DNA from: Alphaproteobacteria bacterium | GTDB lineage: Bacteria > Pseudomonadota > Alphaproteobacteria > Rickettsiales > Midichloriaceae | Direction of reading: 5' to 3' | Length of the DNA stretch: 64,000 nucleotides | Assembly (NCBI GenBank): GCA_013288625.1 | Contig: JABDBN010000002.1 | Span: 623 to 64,622 of the forward strand | Shown: one piece after another, positions 53,278 to 63,326 of the stretch | How positions within the stretch are numbered: the stretch's first letter is position 1 | How the letters are laid out: every line of letters starts with the position of its first letter | Notes under the pieces: model-generated | What the model saw: the letters and a program-made list of their open reading frames with translations, nothing else | Databases searched by the model: none | Told to the model about the DNA's origin: nothing | Translations under genes and position numbers: made by a program

Positions 53278-56200
53278 ATGGCGCAAGAAATTATACATTT
53301 ACCTTCCAATATGGAAGGCCTAAAGCTGAGAGCATTATTACAACAGCACGACTTCATTTGCCTTGTGTCCAATGAGGCCAACCGTTTTGATGCCATTGCC
53401 GAAAACATCCTATTCTTTAATAGCGATGTCGAGGTGCTGAAGCTGCCTGCCTGGGACTCTCTGCCTTATGACCGCATATCACCAAGCCAAATGGTTATGA
53501 GTCAAAGGCTTGCGACATTTGCCAGGCTGCAGAACTTAACTGGCAAAACAGTTTTGCTGCTGGATATCCGCGCACTTATCCAAAAGACCATCGCATCTGA
53601 TATATTGCAGAAGTTTGTGCTCGAGATCAAAGTCGGTGAAAATTTATCGCGCGAGCTCTTACAAGGAGCAGTACACGAGGCGGGGTTCGTGCGTTTGATA
53701 AATGCCGTCCACCCTGGCGAATATGCAGCGCGCGGCGGCATTATCGATATAGTTCTCGACGATAGCGGCCAGGGTTACCGCATAGATTTTTTTGGCGATC
53801 ATGTAGAATCTATAAGGTTATTTAACACCGACACCCAAATGGGTGGCGAGAGGATCAATTCTGTTACCATCGTGCCTTCAAATGAAGTCATGCTTGGGCA
53901 CACTGCCATTGAGAGCTTTAAGGAGAACTATCGGAGCTTATTTGGCGTCACCAACGATCCCCTTTTTGATTCTATATCTACCGGACGAAGGTATGCAGGA
54001 ATGGAAAACTGGTTGCCTTTGTTTTATGACCACATGGGCACAGTACTCGATTATTGTCCGGCGGGAATGCTTATACTTTTGCCTCAAACATTGCCAGGGG
54101 AAATCACAGCCTATCAGGCTAACATTATAGAACAATATGAGGCGCGAAATAAAGTTGCCGCACCAAAAGACAAAACTGCAGCCCCCTACTACCCTTTGCC
54201 TCCCGAACAGCTTTTTCTCAGCGAATCGCAACTTTCAGGTATAATTGCACCTTTTAATCAATGCTATTATTCACCGTTTGCTGATGATAACGCAGATATT
54301 AAGCTGCTGCCTAACTTGCGCGCGACCGCGGCTGCAAATAATCAAAGCCCTTTTGAATCGCTAAAAGCTAAACTCGCAGTTGCAGATAATAGCATCAGCG
54401 TCCTGTGCTGCTTTACCAAGGGATCACGCGATCGACTCGCCGGCATTCTCCATGATCACTCTATAACTTTCTCTGTTCATGATGGCTTTGATTCGCTGAC
54501 TACCGTTGCCAAAGGTGTGCTCGGACTCACCATACTACCGCTGGAGTACGGGTATAGCTTTTTCAACTTTGTATTATATAGCGAGAAGGATTTGCTTGGA
54601 GAACGCTTTGTGCGAAAGCCTAAAAGCAAAAAGCTCAAGCAGCAAATATTTTCAGAACTAAATACTATGGCAGAAGGTGAGCTGGTGGTGCATGCCGAGC
54701 ATGGTATCGGCCGGTTTGAGGGATTGGAAACTCTCAAGGTCGCCAATTTAGTTCATGATTTTGTCAAGCTGACTTATGCCGGCAATGACAAACTCTACCT
54801 GCCCGTTGAAAACCTTGAGCTGCTTACCCGCTATGGCGGCGAAGATGCAACTCTGGATAAGCTTGGGGGCGCCGCATGGCAATCGCGTAAATCCAAGCTT
54901 AAGAGCCGCATCAAGCTGGCAGCTGAAAGCCTGCTTAAAATTGCAGCAGCCCGCCAGCTTAATCATACGGAACCTGTAACAGTTATTCACGACCTATACG
55001 AAGAATTCTGCACTCGCTTTCCCTACGTGGAAACTGAAGATCAACTAAGTGCCATAGAAGATGTGAGCCATGATTTGCGTCTCGATCGCCCTATGGACAG
55101 GTTGATATGTGGCGATGTAGGTTTTGGCAAAACCGAAGTTGCACTACGGGCAGTTTTTCAGGCCGTCGCCTGCACACATCCATCGCAGGTTGCTATTTTA
55201 GTTCCTACTACCTTACTTGCCCGCCAGCACTACAGAACCTTCACAGAGCGTTTTAGCGGATTCCCTATTAAAATCAGGCAACTGTCTCGCTTCACTCCCA
55301 ATAAAGAGATAAAGCATATAAAAGAAGAACTCGCTGAGGGCAGCGTTGACATCGTAATAGGCACGCATGCACTACTCGCTAAGGATATTAAATTTGCCAA
55401 CCTGGGACTTATCGTTATCGATGAAGAGCAACACTTTGGGGTTGCTCAAAAAGAGAAGCTTAGGGAACTGCGGGCGAATTGTCATGCCCTGACGCTTTCA
55501 GCTACTCCAATTCCCCGAACCCTGCAAATGTCACTAACAGGAATTCGCGAGTTAAGTCTCGTGGCCACTCCACCTCTCGACAGGTTTCCGATTAGAACCA
55601 CGGTTGTGCCTTATGACACCTTAACGATTAAAGAAGCGATAGTGCGCGAGTTTTATCGTGGGGGGCGAATATTCTACGTAACTCCGCGAATTGCTTATAT
55701 AGATGGGATTATCGAAATCCTGCGCGAGTTGGTTCCTGAAGTGAAAGCAGTACCTGCACACGGGCAGTTAACTGCGCTGCAGCTGGATAAAATTATGAAT
55801 GATTTTTATGATGGCAAATTTCAGATACTGGTTTCTACCAGCATTGTTGAATCGGGTCTCGACATACCTATGGCCAACACGATAATTGTCGACAGGGCGC
55901 ATATGTTCGGACTTGCTCAGCTTTACCAGATCAGAGGCCGGGTAGGTAGAAGCAATACCCAGGCGTACGCCTACCTGACCTACCCTTCTGGTCTCAAGTT
56001 GAACCTGGTTGCCGAAAAGCGTCTTACTATTCTGCAATCGCTCGATTCTTTGGGGGCAGGTTTTTCCATCGCCTCCCACGATATGGATATTCGCGGCTAT
56101 GGCAATTTGGTCGGCGAAGAACAATCGGGGCACATTAAGGAAGTAGGACTTGAGCTCTATCAGCAGATGCTGGAAGATGCGATTCATGCTCTCAAGGATT

Positions 56201-56661
56201 CAGGTGAGGTTCAGCAGGCAGACAGTTGGAGCCCGGTGCTTAATATCGGTTTGTCCATCCAGATTCCTGAAAACTATATTCCGGATATATCGTTGCGGTT
56301 ATCGCTTTATAGAAGGATTGCAGCTCTAACCACCGAGTCTGAGGTGGAGTCCTTTGCTGCTGAAATGATCGATCGTTTTGGTCCTTTGCCAGAAGAAGCA
56401 GAATATCTGCTCGCAGTTGTAAAATTGAAAAGCCTGGCAAAGGCTGTGAATGTTGAGAAAATTGAGCTGGGTGATAAAGCCTTGATATTAGCATTTAAAA
56501 ACAATACACCGGCTAATAGTGACAAAATTATCAACCTTCTGAACAACAGCCTGGGACAAGCAAAGCTCCGGCCTGATGCCAGACTTTTGATTGCGTGCAC
56601 CTGGAAAACTCCTGCAGAAATTATACCTGGGTTGCAGAAAACTCTTCTCAGCCTGGCTTAA
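53278..56661 (+). CDS. mfd: Transcription-repair coupling factor
   Basis: A 1127-residue SF2 translocase that removes RNA polymerase stalled at lesions and recruits UvrA. It has the UvrB-homology N-terminus (LKLPAWDSLPYDRISPSQ), the RNAP-interacting region (GELVVHAEHGIGRFEGLETL), motor motifs CGDVGFGKTEVALRAVF, VIDEEQHFGVAQKEKLR and TLSATPIPRTLQMSL, GRVGRSNTQAYAYLTY, and the C-terminal UvrA-binding domain. Full-length, intact. Confidence 0.98.
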   Translation: MAQEIIHLPSNMEGLKLRALLQQHDFICLVSNEANRFDAIAENILFFNSDVEVLKLPAWDSLPYDRISPSQMVMSQRLATFARLQNLTGKTVLLLDIRALIQKTIASDILQKFVLEIKVGENLSRELLQGAVHEAGFVRLINAVHPGEYAARGGIIDIVLDDSGQGYRIDFFGDHVESIRLFNTDTQMGGERINSVTIVPSNEVMLGHTAIESFKENYRSLFGVTNDPLFDSISTGRRYAGMENWLPLFYDHMGTVLDYCPAGMLILLPQTLPGEITAYQANIIEQYEARNKVAAPKDKTAAPYYPLPPEQLFLSESQLSGIIAPFNQCYYSPFADDNADIKLLPNLRATAAANNQSPFESLKAKLAVADNSISVLCCFTKGSRDRLAGILHDHSITFSVHDGFDSLTTVAKGVLGLTILPLEYGYSFFNFVLYSEKDLLGERFVRKPKSKKLKQQIFSELNTMAEGELVVHAEHGIGRFEGLETLKVANLVHDFVKLTYAGNDKLYLPVENLELLTRYGGEDATLDKLGGAAWQSRKSKLKSRIKLAAESLLKIAAARQLNHTEPVTVIHDLYEEFCTRFPYVETEDQLSAIEDVSHDLRLDRPMDRLICGDVGFGKTEVALRAVFQAVACTHPSQVAILVPTTLLARQHYRTFTERFSGFPIKIRQLSRFTPNKEIKHIKEELAEGSVDIVIGTHALLAKDIKFANLGLIVIDEEQHFGVAQKEKLRELRANCHALTLSATPIPRTLQMSLTGIRELSLVATPPLDRFPIRTTVVPYDTLTIKEAIVREFYRGGRIFYVTPRIAYIDGIIEILRELVPEVKAVPAHGQLTALQLDKIMNDFYDGKFQILVSTSIVESGLDIPMANTIIVDRAHMFGLAQLYQIRGRVGRSNTQAYAYLTYPSGLKLNLVAEKRLTILQSLDSLGAGFSIASHDMDIRGYGNLVGEEQSGHIKEVGLELYQQMLEDAIHALKDSGEVQQADSWSPVLNIGLSIQIPENYIPDISLRLSLYRRIAALTTESEVESFAAEMIDRFGPLPEEAEYLLAVVKLKSLAKAVNVEKIELGDKALILAFKNNTPANSDKIINLLNNSLGQAKLRPDARLLIACTWKTPAEIIPGLQKTLLSLA

Positions 56662-56698
56662 CCTGTTTAAGTTAGTAGGTGATAATGAGATATAATTT

Positions 56699-58690
56699 AT
56701 GAAGTTATTATTTTTACTATGTTTTTTACTAGCTAGTTGTATTTGTATAGATGCCCATGCACAAAACACAACGCCGGTAACCATCGCTAAAGCCACTCTG
56801 GTAAACCCTGACGATGCTAACTTGCAGCGGATTATTCGGCTTGCTCTGGATGAGAAATGGCTTAATGCCCGTGATGAAGCTGCGAAATATAGCGATCCGG
56901 CATTTGCTACCGCGGTGGTGACTACAATCAAACTCTACCAATCTCCTAAATCGTTTACTGCGCTAGAGATCAAATCCTTTTTGGAAAAGAATGACTGGAT
57001 ACCTCTGGAACTCTTCGCTAACCGTATGGAAAGAGCCATTAATTTTGACTACCCTGCTGAGTCTGTAATAAATTGGTTTACCTTTCGAGAACCTACTACT
57101 AATCAGGGTAAATTTAACTTACTGCATGCCAATATAGTAAGGAGCACTCTGTCATTAAATGATAATGATACTAAGGAGTTATTAAGGTATTATTGGAGGA
57201 CAACTGAATTTGACTTGGCTTCAGAAGAGTACTTTCTTAAGAAGTATAAAAACTACCTCACTATCGAAGATTGCCTTAATAAAATTGAATTCCTCACTTG
57301 GCGTGGTCAGCTAACTTATGCCGAAAAGCTGATCAATATACTACCAAAAAAATATACTACTCTGTCCAACCTTAGGTTACAGCTAGCAAAGAAGCCGGAA
57401 ATGCTAGCGAAACTGATGCACGGTAGGAGTAAAGCAGAGCGTTCAGATAACTACATTCAATATGTCTATATAAATCAGTTGCTAGACAATGGCCAAGAAT
57501 CTGAGGCTTTCCAGAGGCTACGAAGTTTTGAGACCCGTGAATATAATGAGAAATGGTGGAAGTTAAAGAATATCGCTATACGCAATGTACTTCGGGAAAA
57601 GCAGTATTTGTCAGCATATAATCTAGCTATAAAACACGGGCTTGGAAATGGGCAGGAATTTGCTGAGGCAGAGTGGCTTGCTGGCTGGATTGCCCTCAGA
57701 TTCTTAAATGAATACGATAAAGCCGTCATGCATTTCCAGGTTTTGTTTGATAACGCCAAACTGGCTAACACAAGATCAAAGGCCGCATATTGGTTGGCCA
57801 GGGGATATGAAGCCCTGGGTGAGGAGAGCAATGCCACCAAATGGTTTGAAATCTCATCGCAATATCCTGGCACTTTTTATGGGCATATTAGTCTGGGCAG
57901 ATTGCATGGCAGCAGCAAAGTGGATTACTTTGCTGACAATGCTGTCTCTAAAGGATCTCCGCGCTTTAGGAGCGAAAAAGCCTGGAAGCTGGCAAAGTTC
58001 TCTTTTTACTTATATAGAAATGGGGCTAATAAGTTCGCTCGTCAATTAATAGAAACCCTTCCTGATCTCGAGCTTGCTGGTGATGAAGTTCAGGATATTG
58101 CTAAACTCTTCCTTGACAATGGACTGTACTACCTGGCTGTAGATTTGAGCAAAACTATGGCAAATAAATCTGGCATACTGGTTCGTGCCGGCTATCCTGC
58201 GCATGTACCTATTTATGCTAATCATCTTCCTAAAGGTTTATACTTGGGTATAATTCGTCAGGAAAGCAACTTTAATCAAACTGCTTTAAGCTCAGCAGGA
58301 GCGCAAGGCTTAATGCAGCTTATGCCAGGCACCGATGCTAAACTCTCTAGGGATTTGGGGTTACAGGGCAAACGAAACTCTTCAGACTCTTCTCAAAATG
58401 TTCTTAAAGGTGTAACTTATGTAAACCAGCTTTACGCGCAGTATGGAAATCTGGTTTTAGCGCTGGCAGCTTACAATGCTGGGCCTGGCAACGTAAATAA
58501 GTGGCTTACCCGCTATGGTGATCCGCGAAATTTCAGTTCAGAATATCAAGCTGTAGACTGGATCGAATCTATACCGTATAATGAGACTCGTAATTATGTT
58601 AAGAAGGTTCTGGAGAATTTTGCTATCTACGACAGCATGCTTTCTCCTCAACATCATGCAAAAACCCTTCTAGCCTATATTGAGAGATAA
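56699..58690 (+). CDS. slt: Soluble lytic murein transglycosylase
   Basis: A 663-residue periplasmic enzyme cleaving peptidoglycan to 1,6-anhydro muropeptides. Signal MKLLFLLCFLLASCICIDAH could be a lipoprotein signal (LASC) or signal peptidase I type (AHAQ). A long superhelical TPR-like U-domain precedes the catalytic domain with YLGIIRQESNFNQTALSSAG (Glu in QES), GLMQLMPGT and ALAAYNAGPGNVNKWL. Stop and mnmE start are adjacent (58690/58691). A peptidoglycan enzyme implies this bacterium keeps a murein wall. Confidence 0.95.
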   Translation: MKLLFLLCFLLASCICIDAHAQNTTPVTIAKATLVNPDDANLQRIIRLALDEKWLNARDEAAKYSDPAFATAVVTTIKLYQSPKSFTALEIKSFLEKNDWIPLELFANRMERAINFDYPAESVINWFTFREPTTNQGKFNLLHANIVRSTLSLNDNDTKELLRYYWRTTEFDLASEEYFLKKYKNYLTIEDCLNKIEFLTWRGQLTYAEKLINILPKKYTTLSNLRLQLAKKPEMLAKLMHGRSKAERSDNYIQYVYINQLLDNGQESEAFQRLRSFETREYNEKWWKLKNIAIRNVLREKQYLSAYNLAIKHGLGNGQEFAEAEWLAGWIALRFLNEYDKAVMHFQVLFDNAKLANTRSKAAYWLARGYEALGEESNATKWFEISSQYPGTFYGHISLGRLHGSSKVDYFADNAVSKGSPRFRSEKAWKLAKFSFYLYRNGANKFARQLIETLPDLELAGDEVQDIAKLFLDNGLYYLAVDLSKTMANKSGILVRAGYPAHVPIYANHLPKGLYLGIIRQESNFNQTALSSAGAQGLMQLMPGTDAKLSRDLGLQGKRNSSDSSQNVLKGVTYVNQLYAQYGNLVLALAAYNAGPGNVNKWLTRYGDPRNFSSEYQAVDWIESIPYNETRNYVKKVLENFAIYDSMLSPQHHAKTLLAYIER

Positions 58691-60016
58691 ATGTTACAAG
58701 ATACTATATTTGCTCTTTCGACAGTAGTCGGAAAATCCGGAGTTGCAGTTGTTCGTATAAGTGGCGAGTATGCTCTTAAAGTCGTGAAGGATTTAGGTGT
58801 TAAGCACAAGCTTCTCCCAAATGAATTTAAACTTGCTAAGCTTTATCACCCTTTCAGTTTTGAAATTTTAGATCAGGCGATTACACTATTTTTTCAGGCC
58901 CCTCACTCTTTTACTGGCGAAGATATAGTTGAGCTACATCTTCATGGAAGTGTTGCTGTAGTCAAGGATGTAATTGCAGCTCTTAACAGTTTAAACTACC
59001 TTAGACTGGCTGAACCTGGTGAATTTTCTAAGCGAGCTTTTTTTAATGGTAAGATGGACTTGACCCAGGCTGAAGGACTTGTGCAGCTCATAGAAGCTGA
59101 GACTACCGTTCAGCGGCAAGTTGCCTTTAGGCAGTTTTCAGGTGAACTTGAAAATCTCTATGAAAACTGGAGGAAATCACTTATTTCTCTTTTGGCGCGA
59201 GTAGAAGCTTTGATTGATTTTCCTGAAGATGATATTCCTGATAGCGTTGTAAGCGAAATAGAAGCTGGAGTTCATAACCTGATGACTAAAATTGAAAACC
59301 ACTTGGCTACAGCGGCTAGCGGCGAAGTTATCGCTCGGGGTATAAAAGTGGCTATAATTGGCGCTCCTAACGTTGGAAAATCCAGTCTGTTGAACTTACT
59401 GGCTAAAAGGGACGTAGCTATTGTAGCAGACATTGCCGGAACCACGCGAGACGTGATTGAAGTAAAGATTGATTTAAAAGGATTTCCTGTAATTATACAC
59501 GACACTGCAGGACTACGAGAGACAACAGACGCGGTCGAGCTTGAGGGAGTACGAAGAGCGCAAAGAGCTTCGCACGAAAGTGATATCAATATCTATATGT
59601 TAGATGCTACTGCCACAAATAGTGACGATATTCTGCCTCATGTATTTGACAAACCGCACCTTATACTTATAAATAAAATGGATTTGCTTTCTCATGCTAA
59701 GCTTGTCAGTCCAGATAATTACTATAGAGTGAGCGTTAGAGAAGGCTTGGGCATAGACAGTTTTCTGCAAGCGCTTTTACGACTTGTTGAGGAAACTTAC
59801 ACCCCTTCCGCTGATCCAATTATTACCCAAGAACGTTACCGCAAATTATTGAGCGAGTGTTTGCATTACATTAAGAGTTTTAAAATTTCGTCTCAACTAG
59901 AAGTTTCTGCCGAATATTTGCGGTTAGCTGCTTCTTGCATCGGCAGCATTACTGGCAAGATTGAGGTTGACGAGATACTGGATGAAATCTTTAGTTCTTT
60001 CTGTATTGGAAAATAA
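58691..60016 (+). CDS. mnmE: tRNA modification GTPase MnmE
   Basis: A 441-residue G-protein forming cmnm5U34 on tRNAs with MnmG. N-terminal [20 protein letters not shown], the G domain with [20 protein letters not shown] (P-loop), [15 protein letters not shown] and INKMD, and the C-terminal FCIGK with the catalytic cysteine. First gene of the mnmE-mnmG-rsmG-parA-parB block. An intergenic parS site follows. Confidence 0.97.
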   Translation: MLQDTIFALSTVVGKSGVAVVRISGEYALKVVKDLGVKHKLLPNEFKLAKLYHPFSFEILDQAITLFFQAPHSFTGEDIVELHLHGSVAVVKDVIAALNSLNYLRLAEPGEFSKRAFFNGKMDLTQAEGLVQLIEAETTVQRQVAFRQFSGELENLYENWRKSLISLLARVEALIDFPEDDIPDSVVSEIEAGVHNLMTKIENHLATAASGEVIARGIKVAIIGAPNVGKSSLLNLLAKRDVAIVADIAGTTRDVIEVKIDLKGFPVIIHDTAGLRETTDAVELEGVRRAQRASHESDINIYMLDATATNSDDILPHVFDKPHLILINKMDLLSHAKLVSPDNYYRVSVREGLGIDSFLQALLRLVEETYTPSADPIITQERYRKLLSECLHYIKSFKISSQLEVSAEYLRLAASCIGSITGKIEVDEILDEIFSSFCIGK

Positions 60017-60028
60017 ATGTTATAGTTA

Positions 60029-60044
60029 TGTTTCACGTGAAACA
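60029..60044. promoter_or_regulatory. parS centromere site 1
   Basis: TGTTTCACGTGAAACA, a perfect 16-bp palindrome identical to the common parS consensus bound by ParB. It lies in the 34-bp gap between mnmE and mnmG, about 3 kb from parB. Confidence 0.93.
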
Positions 60045-60050
60045 CAAGTT

Positions 60051-61895
60051 ATGAAAGAATTCGATGTCATTGTTGTAGGAGGTGGTCATGCGGGATGCGA
60101 AGCGGCGGCTGCTGCTGCACGCATTGGCGCCAACACTGCTTTGATTACCTTTAGCCAGTCAAATCTTGGCGAAATGTCCTGTAACCCCTCTATTGGCGGC
60201 GTTGCAAAGGGCATAATTGTAAAAGAGATTGATGCTTTAGACGGTTTAATGGCAAGAGTTATTGATAACTCAGGTATTCATTTTAAGATCCTCAATTCAA
60301 GTAAGGGGCCTGCTGTTTGGGGACCTAGAGCTCAAGCAGATAGAAAACTGTATAAAGCAACTATGCAGGAAATTTTGCTTAATTATAAAAATCTTATTGT
60401 AGTTGAAGGGGAAGTTACTGACCTCGTTATAAAAAACAACTGTGTTGAGGGAATCAAAGTAAATGATAAGCTATTGAAAGCTAAGTCAATTGTCATCACA
60501 ACAGGTACTTTTCTCAATGGCTTAATTCATTTGGGTGCAAAAAAAACTGCCGCTGGCCGATTTTCAGAAAGCCCATCTATTAAATTAGCAAATACTTTTC
60601 GACAGATCGGCTTCAATGTTAGCAGATTAAAAACCGGCACCCCTGCAAGACTACTCAAAGATTCTATAAATTATGATATTCTTGAAAAGCAGGTTGGCGA
60701 TGTACCACCTACCCCCTTCTCATCGCTGACAAAAGCTATAACAGTTCCACAAATCAACTGTTATATGACATATACCAACACTAAAATTCATGACTTTATA
60801 AAACAGAATATCAATTTATCTCCTTTGTATTCAGGCCAAATTTCCAGTACTGGCCCGAGGTATTGTCCATCAATTGAAGATAAGGTAATGCGTTTTTCCG
60901 ATAAAGATCGCCATCAGATATTTTTGGAACCCGAAGGACTAGACTCAGATTTAGTATACCCAAACGGTATATCTACATCATTACCCGAATCCATACAGGA
61001 TATACTTATTCATGGCATTCAAGGTTTAGAGAAAGCTAAAATTGTAAGATATGGGTATGCTATTGAATATGACTATATTGACCCGAGAGAACTTTTACCA
61101 ACTCTCGAAACCAAACGTATTAAGGGATTATTTTTAGCTGGTCAAATTAATGGAACTACAGGATATGAGGAAGCTGCTGGGCAAGGTATAATCGCAGGCA
61201 TAAACGCTGCTTTAATTTTAAACAACACTTGTTATACCCACAGCAGGAGCGACTCCTACATTGGCGTACTCATAAATGACTTAACGATTAAAGGAACTAC
61301 TGAACCGTATAGAATGATGACCTCGCGCTCTGAGTTTAGAATTCATCTCAGACCAGATAATACCGAAAGCAGACTTCACAAAGCAGCCCTCTCTCATGGT
61401 ATACTATCGACAGAACGAGCTATGCATGTAAATGCGCAACAAGCTGAAGAACTCAAAATTATTTCGGAACTTCAGTCAATTACACTTACTCCGAACAAAC
61501 TTAAACTTCATGGAATTAATGTATCCCAAGATGGAAGGAAGCGCACTCTTCTTAATCTGCTTTCCTTACCCAACTTCTCAATAGAAACTTTGCACGCAAT
61601 CCACCCCGTCTCCCGTGAGTTTAACTCAACTGCGTTAAATAAAATTCATATTAATGAACTTTATAAGTCTCTTGAGGAACGGACCCTGCAGGATATCAAA
61701 CTCTACGATCTTGATACTAACATTCAAATTCCAAAGAATATAAACTATCAGAAAGTAGCTGGTCTTTCTAACGAACTAAAAGCTAAGCTCGAGGCGGCCA
61801 GGCCTTTAAATTTAGCTGATGCTAAGAGCATCCAGGGAATAACACCTGCTGCCATAACTTCCTTACACATTCACATTAAAAAATTGGCTGGATAA
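60051..61895 (+). CDS. mnmG: tRNA uridine-5-carboxymethylaminomethyl modification enzyme MnmG (GidA)
   Basis: A 614-residue FAD enzyme, partner of MnmE. FAD fold [20 protein letters not shown], the GidA signatures [20 protein letters not shown] and KTGTPARL, and [20 protein letters not shown] are all present. Start at 60051 follows the parS site and fits the family; the frame reads on upstream through parS but without homology. Confidence 0.97.
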   Translation: MKEFDVIVVGGGHAGCEAAAAAARIGANTALITFSQSNLGEMSCNPSIGGVAKGIIVKEIDALDGLMARVIDNSGIHFKILNSSKGPAVWGPRAQADRKLYKATMQEILLNYKNLIVVEGEVTDLVIKNNCVEGIKVNDKLLKAKSIVITTGTFLNGLIHLGAKKTAAGRFSESPSIKLANTFRQIGFNVSRLKTGTPARLLKDSINYDILEKQVGDVPPTPFSSLTKAITVPQINCYMTYTNTKIHDFIKQNINLSPLYSGQISSTGPRYCPSIEDKVMRFSDKDRHQIFLEPEGLDSDLVYPNGISTSLPESIQDILIHGIQGLEKAKIVRYGYAIEYDYIDPRELLPTLETKRIKGLFLAGQINGTTGYEEAAGQGIIAGINAALILNNTCYTHSRSDSYIGVLINDLTIKGTTEPYRMMTSRSEFRIHLRPDNTESRLHKAALSHGILSTERAMHVNAQQAEELKIISELQSITLTPNKLKLHGINVSQDGRKRTLLNLLSLPNFSIETLHAIHPVSREFNSTALNKIHINELYKSLEERTLQDIKLYDLDTNIQIPKNINYQKVAGLSNELKAKLEAARPLNLADAKSIQGITPAAITSLHIHIKKLAG

Positions 61896-61896
61896 G

Positions 61897-62511
61897 ATGG
61901 AATACTCCGAATTAATAAAATTTAACACAAGTGTTTCACGTGAAACGTATGAGGGGATCACGCAGTATTTGGCGCTGCTCAAAAAATGGAATTTAAAGAT
62001 CAATTTAATTTCAAGAAAACTAAGTACTCAAGAAATTTGGACAAATCAAATAATAGATTCCTTATGTTTAGCTCCTCATTTAAGTACGGAAGAGTCAATC
62101 ATGGATATTGGAAGTGGCGCGGGCTTTCCCGGGGTTATTTTAGCTTTACTAGGCTTTAACAATCTTTCCCTTATAGAAATTAACACTAAAAAATCGGTTT
62201 TTCTCAAAACAGTTGCCGACTCTCTTGGCCTTAAAATTAATGTTATAAATAACGATGTCCGGCAAATAAATACTTCACCTCCAAAGGTTATAATATCAAA
62301 AGCTATGACTTCAGCATCTAACTTGGCCGACTTATGCGAGCATTTAATCGGTAATGAAACCAGAGTACTCCTGCTTAAAAGCCGCGATCAACTGAATGAA
62401 TTAGAGAAGTTGAAAAGTAACTGGAATTACAGATTGCAAGTATGCGAGAACAAATATAATAATAGTATAATAATTATACTAAGCAATTTAAGAAGGCTGC
62501 AAAAGAAGTGA
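61897..62511 (+). CDS. rsmG: 16S rRNA (guanine527-N7)-methyltransferase RsmG (GidB)
   Basis: A 204-residue SAM methyltransferase acting on G527 of 16S rRNA; loss gives low-level streptomycin resistance in other bacteria. MDIGSGAGFPGVILALLGFN is the SAM motif, KKWNLKINLISRK the N-terminal signature. Near the N-terminus VSRET is encoded by a parS site (61932-61947). Start is 1 nt after the mnmG stop; the stop overlaps the parA GTG start. Confidence 0.96.
   Translation: MEYSELIKFNTSVSRETYEGITQYLALLKKWNLKINLISRKLSTQEIWTNQIIDSLCLAPHLSTEESIMDIGSGAGFPGVILALLGFNNLSLIEINTKKSVFLKTVADSLGLKINVINNDVRQINTSPPKVIISKAMTSASNLADLCEHLIGNETRVLLLKSRDQLNELEKLKSNWNYRLQVCENKYNNSIIIILSNLRRLQKK
61932..61947. promoter_or_regulatory. 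parS centromere site 2, inside rsmG
   Basis: TGTTTCACGTGAAACG, 15 of 16 bases of the palindromic parS sequence. It lies within rsmG codons 13-17 and encodes VSRET, a motif that recurs in alphaproteobacterial RsmG, so protein and centromere constraints coincide. Confidence 0.9.
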
Positions 62512-63326
62512 GCACGATAATAGCAATTGCAAATCAAAAGGGTGGCGTGGGAAAAACTACAACAGCCGTAAATATTGCAACAGCTTTGGCTGCAATCGGA
62601 TTAAAAATACTGCTTATTGATTTAGATCCTCAGGGCAATGCATCTACCGGAGCAGGAATAGACACTATCAGAAGACAAAAGAACATTTATGCCGCCCTGA
62701 TTGGAGGCAATGCTATCAATAGCTGCATGGTGACCTCAAGTATACGAAACTTGGATGTAATCCCCTCTTGCATAGACTTAGCCGCAGCAGAGATTGAGCT
62801 CTATGAAATGCCGAATAAGGAAAAAGTCCTGCAGACTAAACTTAAAGAAATCACCAAAGCTTACGACTTTGTAATTATTGATTGCCCACCATCACTCGGT
62901 CTATTGACAATCAACGCATTGACCGCCGCTAATTCCATTTTAATCCCTTTGCAATGCGAGTTCTTTGCATTGGAGGGCCTGTCACATCTGTTGAATACAA
63001 TAAAACTAATTCAAAAGTCTTTGAATTCCTCACTAAAAATTGAAGGCATTTTGTTAACCATGCTGGACAGGCGCAATCGACTTTCAGTTCAGGTTGAAGA
63101 AGATGTTCGCCAGAATTTTGGCGAGTTGGTTTATAAAACAGTTATACCTAGGAACATTAAACTTTCTGAGGCTCCCTCACATGGGAAGCCTGCCCTAATC
63201 TATGATAATAAATGCATAGGCTCAATAGCCTATATGATGGTAGCTAAGGAAGTGCTTACAAAGTATAATATTATTAACGATAATGATGAAATCAGTTATG
63301 AGCAAAGAAAAGAAAGTGTTGGGTAG
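62508..63326 (+). CDS. parA: Chromosome partitioning ATPase ParA
   Basis: A 272-residue Walker-type ATPase driving origin segregation. Deviant Walker A is ANQKGGVGKTTTAVNIATAL, Walker A' DLDPQGNASTG, Walker B FVIIDCPPSLG. The start is GTG at 62508, overlapping the rsmG stop as GTGA; no better start exists. Its 3' end overlaps parB by 29 nt, so parAB are coupled. Confidence 0.96.
   Translation: MSTIIAIANQKGGVGKTTTAVNIATALAAIGLKILLIDLDPQGNASTGAGIDTIRRQKNIYAALIGGNAINSCMVTSSIRNLDVIPSCIDLAAAEIELYEMPNKEKVLQTKLKEITKAYDFVIIDCPPSLGLLTINALTAANSILIPLQCEFFALEGLSHLLNTIKLIQKSLNSSLKIEGILLTMLDRRNRLSVQVEEDVRQNFGELVYKTVIPRNIKLSEAPSHGKPALIYDNKCIGSIAYMMVAKEVLTKYNIINDNDEISYEQRKESVG

Noticed and set aside
59961..60050. 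Upstream extension of mnmG across parS
   Set aside because: It overlaps mnmE and the parS site and has no homology; [12 protein letters not shown] at 60051 is the normal start.
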